From contig CM071598.1 of NCBI GenBank assembly GCA_036435485.1, forward strand, positions 124,188,148 to 124,252,147: a DNA stretch of 64,000 nt, read 5' to 3'. The notes under the pieces were generated by a model. It was given only the letters and a program-made list of their open reading frames with translations, did no database searches and had not been told where the DNA came from. The translations under genes and the position numbers were made by a program. The first letter of the stretch is position 1. Every line of letters begins with the position of its first letter. Positions 1 through 12,240 of the stretch are shown piece by piece. The DNA is from Saposhnikovia divaricata (Eukaryota > Streptophyta > Magnoliopsida > Apiales > Apiaceae).

Positions 1-1391
1 CAATTGCGAAAGGTTTTACGCAGAAATTGAGAAAATTTTGCCGAGAATGAATTAGACAATAGTGTCCGTATTTTGAAAAGTGGGAGTTTGTTTACAATAT
101 TATTAATATATGTTAATGATATTATTTTCAGTAATTAATAAAGGAATGCTCAATAAAACTAAGTTGGAACTTAGTGGGAAAGTTGAGAATTAGTGAAATT
201 TGATAAGTTCAGGGAATTAAATATTTTGAATATTTAGTGTGAACTAGAAAGGTATCCGAGTGAAATGCTTAATCATTTTAGGATGCAAAATTGCAGTCCG
301 GCGCCAACCCATTGGTAATGGAAACCGGTTAATGCGAAAAAGGCACTTGATTTATCATATGTGCAAGTAGTCGGATGTTCGATGTTGTGTAATCGATTGA
401 CTTGACTTGGCGTATTTAAGGTCTAGTGAATGGATACGAAAGAAATCTTAAACAAGTCTAGTGAGAGGTTGTGAATAGGATAATGAAGTACTTGAAGTGT
501 ACATTGCACCACTAATTGGTTATGATGCAGACGTGCCTGAATTTATTGATTGTTCCGGTGAAGATTTCGAAGATGATAAGATAATGAGAATTCAACTTCG
601 AAAGACCTATTAATTTATGGTGGATCCGAAGTTATGAATGTGTTGCAAGAAGTGAAAGTGACAATGTTTAATTAGAGATTGTGAATTTTTTTAACAGAAA
701 GCAATTCTGTAAAAGTATTTGGTCAAACATGTTGGTTTGATTGGATGAAAATTTGAATCATAGAAAATATTTGATAAAAAGTCAAGTGGGAGATGTTGTA
801 TTTGACTTATTTTTATCAAATATAATAAAAGAAAATAAATACATGAATAATGTATTTAGAGAATTTATAATGCGAGTTATTGTGTGGAAATTACAAAATA
901 CATATATTAAATATATGTGGGAGTTACATATGTTTATTATGTAGTGAATAATGACAAAAGGAGTTACAAATAAGAATATTAATTATATTGGTTGGACAAT
1001 GAATAAATTATTGGGCAGTTACATTTTATGGGGTGGAGGCATGAGAGGTTAAGCCTATATATAGAGGATCATATCCTACAAGAAAAGACACTAGAAATAA
1101 TGAGAGCTTGTTCATTCTCTTTCCGGAACCCTTATAATATTTCATTAATATTCACATTGATTTTCTTTCAGGTAAAACTATCAAGAGGCATATAGGAGGG
1201 TCAAGTGAAGAAATAACAAAGCAGCATAATGGTTATAGAATGTGAATTTTCTTTAAACATATCTTGTATTATAATTACTAGCTTATAACTGTGCCGGCTC
1301 CTTTTTTAATATTTATAATAATAATTTTTTTAAAATTTTATATGTTATTAATTTACTTATCAAATTGTTATTAAAAAGTGATATAAGATTT
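1..1391. other. AT-rich spacer without recognisable gene
   Basis: No reading frame here shows a domain I recognise, and the one 67-codon frame at 741-944 is low-complexity. The stretch could be an old retrotransposon remnant. It carries a strong plant TATA box at 1056-1063 and, about 100 bases further on, a pyrimidine-rich splice-acceptor-like stretch ending in CAG near 1172. I cannot tie these to a coding exon. Confidence 0.4.
1050..1075 (+). promoter_or_regulatory. TATA-box-like promoter core
   Basis: The sequence CCTATATATAGAGG contains the octamer TATATATA (1056-1063) in the GC-flanked setting typical of plant RNA polymerase II promoters. A transcript would start near 1095. No ORF follows, so it may be the core of a decayed LTR or lost gene. 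Confidence 0.35.
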
Positions 1392-2078
1392 TATTTGTAC
1401 TCTATCTTAAGTTCTTAAAATATGATTTGGTCATCACAGTCCACGTGAAATTAACAAAATAAACTTTAATTTAGTGATGGTTTAATAATTTTTTTTCTAA
1501 TTAAATCTGCGCAAAAACAAAAAATAGATGAAATTGACGATTTTTTACGCTGAAAATTCTACTTGATTTATGAATTCTATTTATAATTCATTTTGATTAT
1601 CAAAATATCCTTATAATTATTTGAAGATAGTTCTACTAACAACCAAATACAATTTTAATAATAATTGTAATAGATTTTATCCAAAATTTTGATAATCTAT
1701 AGTCTGATCCTCCGTACGACAAAGATCTTAAAATAAATAGATAAAAACCATTGAATCTAGCATAGCAAATATTTTATATTTTAATATGTTATAAACTAAA
1801 AAGTGTATATATATTGTACTATGGAAATGTATATGTCAATGATTTAAATCATATATATATTAGGTTTTCTACATTGAATAGCATTATCAATGTAGGACTT
1901 CTACATTTAATAGAATTAATTTAAAAATTCGTAATTATATTTTTTCTTGAGATTCTAAGTATTTCCATTTGAATAATAATTATTAAATCATCACTAAATT
2001 AAAGATAATTTTACGAGATTCGCGTGGATTGTAAAATCATCGAAATCTGATTTATAGATCTCAAGATAAAGCCCAAAT
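1392..2078. mobile_element. Fold-back element with about 97-bp inverted arms
   Basis: The left arm (about 1392-1488) and right arm (about 1980-2078) are imperfect inverted repeats. The best-matching core is CTTTAATTTAGTGATG on the left against its complement CATCACTAAATTAAAG on the right, and matching continues outward through TATCTT at both arm ends. The interior is AT-rich and non-coding. Long arms without an ORF suggest a non-autonomous Mutator-like or fold-back transposon. I could not define a target-site duplication, so the outer limits are approximate. Confidence 0.45.
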
Positions 2079-2726
2079 AGTAAATATGAATTTTTTAAAT
2101 ACTAATAAAAAAATAAATAAAATTCAATTTTCAGTACAACCTTTTTTAATTATATCCTTTTCACATTATAATTTTTAAAAAAAATTCAATTTTAATACAA
2201 CTTTTTTTAATTATATGCTTTTTAATGTGATCTAATCTTGACCGTCTATTTTTAATCCAACGGTTCATATGATTTTGGTAGTACAGTGACCAGACCAAAA
2301 ATTTGGATAAGATTCCCCTTATGCTTATTATATATAAGGATATAATTTATTTTTGTACTTATATGTATTGTAATTATTTATTTTTAATTATGTTTTGATA
2401 TATTATATGTTGTTGGGTTCCACTGGATGCAAATTTCGTGTATTAATCAAAATTAATCTTGAAATATTTATGTATATAACATATAGGCATATTAACTTTT
2501 ATTTGATTTTTATAATTTTTTATTTTAAAATATATAATAATAATGTATTTGAATTTTTCAGTCCTTATTTTATTTTTTATCATGTATATTAGTATGGATT
2601 CAAAATCTACGAAAGTTCCTAGTTCGACTTTAAAAATATATATTATATGTATATGCATCTCTTATTTCATATTTAATTTTTTTAATTGTCATTTTAGTTT
2701 AAATTTGATCTCCATCTCCAAAGATC
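2079..2726. other. AT-rich spacer with a 62-bp direct repeat
   Basis: A segment beginning AATTCAATTTT at 2121 is repeated at 2183 (62-base period), followed by AT-rich sequence up to the hAT MITE. Several small frames overlap here on both strands but are low in complexity and match nothing I know. Confidence 0.4.
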
Positions 2727-2734
2727 CTGGGTGG

Positions 2735-3502
2735 TAGGGGTGTACACGGTTCGGGTTGGGCGGGTTGGAAGAATTTTATGATCCAACCCAATTTAATCGG
2801 TTTGAAAAATTTTCAACCCAATCCATTAAAATTAAATTCATAATCTAATCCAATCCAAACCAATCGGTTTGGATCGGTTTGGAAAGCTGCAAAACATTAC
2901 AGTCATTCCTCTCAAATAGGTGTTAAGTATCTAAGTTTTAACACAACAAAAGCAACAGTAGAGACCTGAATAGCAAGTACATCTCTAGAAATCATGGATA
3001 AAACCTTATACCCTGAATAGCAAGTACATCTCTAGCAATTATGGATAAAACCTTATACCTTTCAGAATTTTCCTTCCACCAAAATAAAATATCGAATAAA
3101 GGGATCATTGAATACTTGTTTTCCTTATACCTGAATGCTGAATAAGAGTTTTTATAGCAATGAGATCTAGGATTGAATATTTGTTGTTGTTGGGTCAATA
3201 TTTCCTACTAGTCTGGGTCGTCTACTACTAATTTGTATTTTAACTGAACTGGGTCAATGTAAATGGGCCAATGTAATAATGGATCATGGATATAAAAATA
3301 TTTTATTAAATTAATTTATTTTTTAATCGGGTTGGGTTGGTTCGGGTAAAAAAAATTAAAACCCGTACCCAACCCATTTAAATCGGGTTAACGTTTTTTC
3401 AATCCAATTATATATCGGTTTAAAAAAAATCGGTTTGGATCGGATGAAATAATGTCGGTTTGGATCGGGTTGGTCGGTTTTATCAATCCGTGTACACCCC
3501 TA
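2735..3502. mobile_element. hAT-superfamily MITE (768 bp) with 8-bp TSD
   Basis: The ends are inverted copies of TAGGGGTGTACACGG, and the element is bracketed by an exact 8-bp direct repeat CTGGGTGG (2727-2734 and 3503-3510). An 8-bp duplication with this TIR class is diagnostic of hAT transposons. Subterminal regions are rich in CGGTTTGGATCGG and GGGTTGG motifs in both orientations, as expected for transposase-binding repeats. There is no transposase ORF, so it is non-autonomous. Confidence 0.93.
2965..3058. repeat. 47-bp tandem duplication inside the hAT MITE
   Basis: Two adjacent copies of a 47-base unit starting CCTGAATAGCAAGTACATC (at 2965 and 3012) differ at a few positions. The duplication lies within the non-coding interior of the hAT element. 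Confidence 0.85.
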
Positions 3503-3510
3503 CTGGGTGG

Positions 3511-4189
3511 CTTTGTTCCTGCCTCCAAACATTGTGCCTGTTTGGGTACAAGGGAGAAACGCCTGTTTGCACTTATCTAGGCAAAACGCCCGTTTGAAAA
3601 AATCTTGGACTGTTTGGTGAACATGTGAAATGAGCTTATTTTATACAATTAAGTTGATAAGTTGTAAATCCTAACATCTAACTTTCAGCTTATTCTATTT
3701 TCTCGATACACGGAATATATAATATTCTTCAAATCTTCAAAATTATATATCTTTTGATCCGTTCATTAGAAAATTGATATGTATATATCAAATTTCTCTA
3801 CTCATCGAGATCTATCCATTGATATATATTAAAAAACAAATATTTGAAAATAATAAAAAAAGTTAACTTATAAGTTTTGATTTACCAAATACTCTACTAA
3901 TTTATAAGTTCTGATTTACCAAACACTCGCTCTGATTTACTTATCACTTATATGACAATTATATAAGTTACTTATTTTAAGGTAAGCCAAATGGGCCCAT
4001 TATGCCGAAGCAGAGAATCCAACCTTCTCACTTATGAGTCAGCAGATTAAGCATTGGTGACAGCACCAACAGTAGGAAAGTTTATATAGAGTCTGTCATT
4101 GAAGGATCTAGTTCAGGCTGATCATTGTAAATATTGCATTTTCTCTGTTAAGCATTTAAGGTATTTACATAAAATTCTTTATATATATT
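3511..4189. other. Spacer with a possible TIR element
   Basis: No gene is visible. About 3608-3998 has weak inverted ends (GGACTGTTTGGTGAAC on the left against the complement of GGTAAGCCAAATGGGCC on the right) and internal inverted tracts of the TTGATAAGTT type, so an old MITE is possible. No TSD was found. Confidence 0.3.
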
Positions 4190-4345
4190 ATAGGTCAACA
4201 AGGCCTTTCAAACCTATTTAGTAATTTACTAAGTTGCCCTTCCATCATATTAATATTAAAAAAAAAAGAATTGAACCCATGACCTTTATGCAAAGAATGA
4301 ATTATTTTCACATCTCCAACCACTACACCAAAGAAACTTTTAAAA
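4190..4345 (-). mobile_element. Probable tRNA-derived SINE
   Basis: On the minus strand a polymerase III A box TGGTGTAGTGG (4320-4330) is followed about 40 bases later by a B box GGTTCAATTCT (4267-4277), the split internal promoter of plant SINEs. An oligo-T run and an AT-rich body follow. I could not find a clear flanking duplication, so the ends are estimated. Confidence 0.5.
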
Positions 4346-4429
4346 CCTTTTTTTAACTCATTAAATACAAACTCCAAGAACTTATTTGTTATAATGTTCA
4401 ATATTTCGATTAATTCATATATTTTATAG

Positions 4430-4915
4430 TCAAATCCGAGCCGAATTGTTCATATTCTAACTTTTTTTGAAATAGGTTTGATTCGAACTTTCGAGTTAAT
4501 CGATCTCGGCTAATAAAATTTTCGAATTCAATTTGATAGTATTCGAGTTAAACTCGAGATTGAGCTATTTAAGTACTTTACCGAGCAAAGTTCAAGTTTT
4601 AAATTACTCGATTATTGAGGTTCGCGAGACTATTCGGACTTTTAATATTTAAAATTTTTAAATATTATAAATACATTTCAATATAAATATTCAATATATT
4701 ATAAAATTCATATATTTTATCAAGTCGAACGCGAGTCGAACCATTTATATTCAAACTTATTTCAAAATAGGTTAAATTGATTCGAGATTTCAAGCTTTGT
4801 GAGTCAAGTTTCGAGGTTAAAATTAAAGGACCAATTGAACTTGAGCTCAAGTTCATGCTTGACGAAACTTTTTAGTTGAGTTTGAGCTCGAGTTCGACTC
4901 GACTCGATTACACCC
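4430..4915. repeat. Truncated hAT-like repeat of the TCGAGTCGAG type
   Basis: The tract is filled with GAGCTCGAG and GAGTCGA motifs. It ends at CGACTCGATTACACCC, which on the minus strand reads GGGTGTAATCGAGTCG, a common terminal sequence of plant hAT MITEs. The other end lacks a matching inverted repeat, so this looks like a one-ended fragment. Confidence 0.4.
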
Positions 4916-5273
4916 ACTCTCATTGTTATTGGGCAAAATATTTTGATAGAATAGAAAAAAAATAATTTAAGGAAAACAAAACAAAATTTATTGCAGATGA
5001 GATTTGAACTTCATATTAATTATTAGATAAATATTTAGATAAAACACATGATTAGGTCAAAAATATTTAATAAAAATAAATAATAGATACTCTTTTAAAA
5101 ATAATAGATTTAAAACGTTTAACTGTATTCTTGAAATATGATACTTAGCAGATAATATATCACTATGTACATGAATACAAACCAAAATTTTAGCTAATTT
5201 TAATATAAATTACAAGAATATTGAATCACTGTCACATGATCACTGTCACGCCATCATTACCACGACCACGACA
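4916..5273. other. AT-rich spacer, nothing seen
   Basis: Non-coding, AT-rich sequence up to the TSD of the large LTR element. No motif was recognised. Confidence 0.5.
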
Positions 5274-5508
5274 TGCACTGTAATAACCCGAATTTTGGGT
5301 AGAATTAAAACTTTTTTTTATTGTGGTTAAAGAGCACTAATGAATGGTGGTTTCAAAAAAACAATGATTGTAATGAATGGATATTACTTTGGACAATAAT
5401 CGTGATGCATTGGTATATTGTCAGAATAGAGTAATTCGATGGTTGAGGACCTAGATAAGAATAATCTACCATCCAGGAAGGAGCTAATGGATCCTTGAAG
5501 GGAAATGA

Positions 5509-5628
5509 GTACGTGCATAGTGTTTTCCGTACGTGCATAGTGTTTCTCATACGTGCATAGTATTTCCCGTACGTGCATAGTGTTTCCCATACGTGCATAG
5601 TGTTTCGTGTACATGCATAGTAATTTGG
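5509..5628 (+). repeat. 20-bp minisatellite, six copies
   Basis: Six head-to-tail units of GTACGTGCATAGTGTTTCCC type, 20 bases each, run without gaps. The motif contains ACGT and the RY-like core CATGCA or GTGCAT. The array lies 230 bp inside the outer LTR (its U3 side), so it may act as clustered protein-binding sites; that role is inference. Confidence 0.9.
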
Positions 5629-7706
5629 TGGATGAATAGTGATTTTGTAAGTTGGAAAACTTTTCACGCCACCCTATGTACGGGACGTGATATGGATGTT
5701 TCGAAGTCATATTAGTAATACGCGGAGGAAATAAGTGAATGCAGAGACGATCGGAATTCAGAAATTCCTAATTCTTTTTTGGTATAATATTTGACCGGAC
5801 AGTGGATTAAATATTATTATAATCCAAGAATTGAGATATTAACTTTGAGGATTTGATATTTTGGGATGTTATTATATTTGATTTAAGAATGAAGGTAGGA
5901 AACCACTGAGGCAGTGAAACAAGCGTTCTAGAAACCGCTAAAACGTTATAACGAGATTAATCAATAAAGCGAACGAATCCTAGATTACGGATTAAGTTCG
6001 TATCGAGATTAAATATCCTATATGATCATCAAGAGAATTATATCAAGTTGATTAAATTATTTAATCAAGGATTAAATCAAAACAATTTAGGAGTTAAGTG
6101 ATTTAAATCACTTAAATCAAACAAGAAACAAAACAAATATCTATCAAACCTTATCCAAGACTCTTGGCTCTTACCCCAATGCTATTAATCTCATCCTACC
6201 AGCTGATAATATCTAGTTATATGAGCAAAAAGTAGATGATCAAGTGGGAGAAAAGAGAGAAAAGCAAAAGAAAACATAGAACATACAAACTGTCCAGCAG
6301 AAACATAACACAAAGAAAAATTCATATCTCCATTTCTATCCATGATAAAATCACCAAATTTTAACCATAGCTTCTCCACTCCATGGGCAAGATTCGTTCC
6401 AAATTTCATGGAAATCCAAGTAGTATAGCCTAGTCAAATCCATGCTTAAAGTTGGAGGACCAAAACTGTCCAGGTTCTGATCAGAAGAAAGATGGGGCTC
6501 AAAACCCTAGCTCCCATGGTTGGATTCTTGTGTTCTATAGCTCAAACGAAAGCCCTTGAAGATTAGAAGGTGTGGTAAAAATTTTAAAACCAAACTCTTA
6601 GTTTTTGATTTTATATGATTTTTACAAGATTGACGATGAATAGTGGATCTTAGAAACCCTAGCATTTGATCTAAGTTTTTGGGAATCATGATTTCTTTGG
6701 ATGATCTAAGGTTTGATTAAGCTAGACAAGGACCATACCAAGCTTATTAAGGTTATATCATACTCCAAGGAAGGTAGATCTCTTGAAACCCTAGCATTTG
6801 ATTTGAGATTTATGAATGTTTTTGATGGATTTAGCTTGGTATGATTATAGTGATAATTATAAGCATGATTATGTAATTAGTTATATGATTTAAGATGCAT
6901 GATGATTTTGATGCTAAGATCAGTAGCTTCTGGACTTGTGAGATGATTATTATGTGTATAAGTTGTATTGATGCCCGGTGTGGCTTGGGTTGTTGATTGC
7001 GATTTTTGGAACGTTCGTATTATAGCCGTTATAATGCCGAAATTTCGTTAATCATTGAAAACCGTGCATCACAGTAGGTCTAATGGCTGAAACTGGACAA
7101 GTATCTAACATGCCCTTGTAGATCTTGAGTCGTAGATCATTTTGGAAAAAGAATCGAATCAAACAGACTTACGGTTTAGGATTTATGACCGATTTACTAA
7201 AAGTAGTTCGAATCCGTAAACAAAAGTTCGTAACTGAAATTGAACCCTCGTAAAATATGTAAAGTCATGACGAATCTTGGTAAATAAATACTAGAGGTAA
7301 AAAGAAAGGTGTGAAAGAAAACCGTAAGGATCGTTTTTCGATTTATTAAAAATATTCGAGTCGAGGTTAAACGCGAATGAACCCCTAAAAGACGACTCTA
7401 TTATAACTTCGGTAAAACACTTAGAAAACGGGCGATAAAACTCGGAGTATAATATTGGTTCGTAACGATCGACTTTAGAACTTTTATGACTTAAGTATGT
7501 CCCAAGTGTAAGTACAGTGACATGTCGTATTAACGAACGAATGTCGGGTCGGATCAATGATAAAAGGAATCCACAAAAAGGGGTATAACGAGATAACTCG
7601 AGAACGTGTTTTGATTTAAGTATAACTTAACTTTTAAGATGTTAAGTGATTAATCCCGAATGCCTTGGCTATTTATAGATCACCAAGCTGACCCGGGACC
7701 CGCTAC

Positions 7707-8873
7707 TGTGACGCCCCGGGATCCGGGGTCAGGGATCTGGGCCGTCAAGATCCAATTTCCGATCAATATCAATATCTCTGTAGTCCTCTTTTTTTTTTAA
7801 TAAATAAATAAATAAATAAGCAGTTGACCCCACACTAATACACACACACACACCAGTCATATGCTCATAGAACAACAACCACAATATTTAAAAGTTTTAA
7901 AGTTAACAGTTATTACAAGCCCAGAATTTACTAAGTACATTGTTGAACAAAGCTTCTACAGGAAGCACTTCAACAACTAAAGTTTATTACAACTTACACA
8001 CTTAATTTACATAAGTATACTAAGCCCCTTCGCTTGTCACTACCTCGGGGATGGTCGCCAGCACTCGCTCAAAAGGTCGCCTTTCCCTTACTCTCTTGCG
8101 GGGTGTGGTACGTAGTATCGGCATGGGACCTAGCTGCTATATACATAAGTAGCAAGAGTGAGCTATAATAGCTCAGCAAGATCATACTGGAACTAAAATT
8201 TAAAATGTGAACAAGTATACATATATGTATATGCATATGTAATAGCAGGAAACAATTAAAATCCTTAAGGAAGAGTAAAGCTCTTATTTAATAATACATC
8301 ATCCACTCACTATTATAAGAAAGAAATCTATATTAATATAATATCAGTTTTTCTTCATCTGCAACCATAATACCATCATCTCATATCATTATTCTGTTTT
8401 CAGTATTGAAATCTAAGATAATATAATATCAGTTTTTCTTCATCTGTAACTATCATTCCATCATCTCATATCATTGTTCTATTTTCAGTATAGAAATCTG
8501 AAAACCATTGTCTACACTTTCTTTTCGAAACATTGGGGATATCTGCTGTCGCCTGATACGTTAGGACGATGATCAGTCGCCTAATCGTACCTGCTCTCTT
8601 TTTACTACCGGTAGAAGGAATGAAAATCATCCCTGGAGGAAGGCCACCTGCTAACATCCTCCCTTGGCATCTTCGTGCCGTAATAAAAATAATAAATGCT
8701 GGACTGTGTCGCACACAGCCCTGACACAACCACTTACGCAAGTCTGTTGCAATCCCCCTCTTTATCACATCATTATTCTCTTTTTAAAATATCATTCCAC
8801 ATTTCCATTTTCTCACTTTCATTTTCACATATCATTCTCTCATATCATTTCCATTCTCGCACATTACTTCTAT

Positions 8874-8932
<59 letters not shown>

Positions 8933-11229
8933 TAAGGCTTTGATTATGATTCAGACCTCTCTTTCAAATTCAGAAATCAAATATACTTTTATATTCGTAA
9001 AATATTCCATCTATTTTAAGAGTAATGCATGTTAATCAAATAATGTTTATTAAACCACTGATACTCAATAAGAACATTTTTAATATAATATTATAACCAT
9101 ATAACCCTCGATAACAACTGATACCATTCTCTCTTATTCTCTTAATCATAAGGCATGTTCAATTCATGCATAATCATCTCTATACATATCCATCTCATAC
9201 TCTCATTCATATTCATATACATCTTATACTCATATCCATATTCATATACATCTTCGTATATCTTTCTTTTCAATATTAATACTCAAGGAAGACAATTTCT
9301 TCACAATATAGTAATAATAGCATCACATATATATTTCACAAAATCAAGTTTCTTTGTGAAGATAAGTAGTTTTACAAATAGGGATAGAAGAAATCTTGCC
9401 TCGGTTTCGATATCCTGACGGTATGGCCCGTCCCTCTTCCGGAGTTTCTATAAACACAAAAGGACCGTCGTTAGAACCACATCTCTTACTCACTACACTC
9501 TTGTATAACATTACCTTTTGAAACTTTAATATATGTTTAAAGTATTCTTATTACCCCAAAGGTTCAAGAACTTAACCGTTTATAACCTAAGTTGAAGTTT
9601 CAGGATTTTTCACCATTTCCCTTAACGACCACACTCGACTGTAGAATTTCTTATAATTTTTAAATTTCGAATTTTAATGTAAGGTCAACTGGAAATAGTT
9701 CTTTGACCACACTACTATCATATCCCAAAATTTCGTGACTTTTAACAATGTTAAGGTATGGTAATTGTAACCTCAAGTTTGATACATTTACAGTTTCTCG
9801 GTTTCTGAACCGCTTTCACTAAAACTGACTTTTCTCCTAAACCGTTCATCAGATTTTAACGCACCTTATATCAAAACGATCTATGAACTAAGCTCTATCA
9901 TTTCATAGTTAATTAGGAACCTGGACAGTAGGGTACCATACGGATGCAGGGGGTCCAAAACAGGGCAACTTACATCCTAACGAAAATCGGGCATTATAAC
10001 GGCTATAATTTCGTACTTTCCATAAATCCAACTCCTCCAAATCAATTATCAAACACCATAATCATCACCTACACCATGTGGTCTTCTTCACCAGCCATGG
10101 TTACAATCCCAAACACTTCCATATTTAACTCAAACCACTTATAAACACATATAACATCATAATCTTAACAATTACACTACTTAATCACTAACCCAAACAA
10201 TATCCATCATAAATATAAAAGAGCAAGCATGATTATACCTCCTTGAAGCTTGGATAACACTTAACAAGCCTTGGGTACACCTTAAACCACCTTGAATTAG
10301 CTTGAATCAACTAAAGGAACCATTAAAACAAAGTTAATACTAAGATTCTACTATTCATTTACTATTCATCATGTACTTGAATGATTTTATTACCTATGAA
10401 GATGATGATGATTGGCTTTGAAACTTTGTATATGATCCTTCCTAACCTCCAAGAACACCCATGATTTATCCCTTGATTTAATGTTGATGCTAGCTAGGGT
10501 TTTGGAATTTCTTTTTCTCTTTCTTTTTGTAAAATTCGAATGGAAGTATTGGAATGGGGAGAGAGTTTCTTTTGCTTGTTTTGATCCTATCTCATCTTGT
10601 CATCTAATCTTTAGAGTTCTAGAGTTTAGTAGAAAAATCCCAAGGTTTAAAGACTAATTTGCCCTTAATTTTGAGTTAGTGGAATGTGAGGTCATTAGTG
10701 ATGTCATTAGGATGAGTTCATATTCTCATTTTCCTTATTTTCTAAGTATTATGCTACTAACCTTGGATAATCATAATGTGGTATGCATCCTTGTTAAATT
10801 ACTAATCTTGGTTGCTTGGTTTCCATACTCGTCTAATCGTGGTTCGTTTCGAGTATACCTCATTATCTCAGTGGTTTTCGAAATCATTTACAAATCCAAT
10901 TTCCTTTGGTAATCTCTTAACTTCATAATCCCTTGGTTTAACTTAAATTCACTAATTCCTCAATATATAACTCCTTTAGTATTTCTATACTCCTTAATAT
11001 CCAAGATATAGAAGTTCGTTCGAGTTCAAAATCCTAAAAATCAAAATTCAGGAATTTCTAAAATCCATCGTCATTTCGAGTCACTTATTTTCAATGTACA
11101 ACACTAATATGGTTTCTGTTTACTCATTTTCCATCCCTAATATAGAGTACCTACACACCATTTCCCTGGATTCCTCAAGATCACTATTCATTTGGGCACT
11201 GTAGCCTTTCTAAAGTTAGGGTTATTACA
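7707..11229 (-). mobile_element. Nested solo LTR (3523 bp), minus orientation
   Basis: On the plus strand it begins TGTGACGCCCCGGGATCC and ends GGGTTATTACA, and is flanked by an exact 5-bp TSD GCTAC (7702-7706 and 11230-11234). Read on the minus strand it starts TGTAATAACCC and ends GGGGCGTCACA, like the surrounding element. A shared internal block (TTATAGCCGTTATAATGCC at about 7020-7040 in the outer LTR and its complement at about 9990-10010 here) shows they are diverged members of one family. No coding domain is present. Confidence 0.9.
8877..8931. repeat. (AT)n microsatellite
   Basis: An uninterrupted alternating A/T run of about 55 bases inside the nested LTR. Confidence 0.97.
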
Positions 11230-11300
11230 GCTACCACCACCCCTTACCGTACTCGACTACCAGGCAAGTTTCAATTCCCTTCTTTTAGGATGTTGTTGTG

Positions 11301-11400
<100 letters not shown>

Positions 11401-11649
11401 TTCTGTTATACATATGCCATAGCATGCATGCCTACTTTCAAGTTATATCGTTATGCTTGTTCCCTTATTGTTTATTAGCTTATAAATTAGATAACTAACG
11501 TATCAATTATAAGCCGGTTATTGTAAGACCCTCATAGAAGGGCGTATACATCTTATTCGTCAAATATAGACCGGGAGTCAATATTTCTTGATATATCGAG
11601 ATTACCTCGGAGGAAAATATTTAAGTAAATATTTTCCATTATTTGGGCG

Positions 11650-12240
11650 ACGAATATTATTTGAATATTCGTTCGAGATTATTTATTTAACGATCCTTAC
11701 TTCAAATAATTATTTGAACGTAACCATTCGACGAATAATATTTTTCAATATTCATTCAAAGTCGAATAGATTATCGATTATTATTCCGAATATTCTTCTA
11801 AAGATTGGACTACTAAATGAATATTATTTGAATATCCATTTAGAATATTATTTTATTAAATGAATATTACTTTTGAATATTCATTTAAGATATTAATTAC
11901 TTGATGAATATTATTCTAATATTCATCTGAAGCTTGATTTATTTATCGAATATTATCTCGAATATTCCTTTAAAGCTCGGATTACTAAATAAATATTACT
12001 TGATATTCATTTAGAATATTATTCATTAAATGAATATTACTTTTTGAATATTCATTTAAATTCCTTAATGAATATTATTTTGAATATTCGTGTAAATATT
12101 TATTTATTCAATAAATATTCTCCTGATATTTCTTCAGGGATTACTTTGAAAAATACTCTGATTAAAGATATTCTTTCATATTCCTAAATATTCTTTAAAT
12201 ATTTTTAATTCAATAAATATTCTCTGAATATTTATTCCAT
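11650..12240. repeat. Array of about 42-bp palindromic AT-rich repeats
   Basis: Roughly a dozen degenerate units with the pattern TGAATATTA...TGAATATTCATTTA recur every 40-45 bases. Each unit is itself close to a palindrome (GAATATTC, AATATT). The array lies in the outer LTR upstream of its U5-like end. Confidence 0.75.

Noticed and set aside
741..944. 67-codon frame in the first kilobase
   Set aside because: AT-driven, low complexity, no motif; considered chance.
5353..5710. Two overlapping 104-108 codon minus frames with HYARM/HVRETLC repeats
   Set aside because: They simply translate the 20-bp minisatellite.
8466..8768. 100-codon minus-strand frame in the nested LTR
   Set aside because: Lies inside a non-coding LTR with no similarity I recognise; its relative in the outer LTR is not open.
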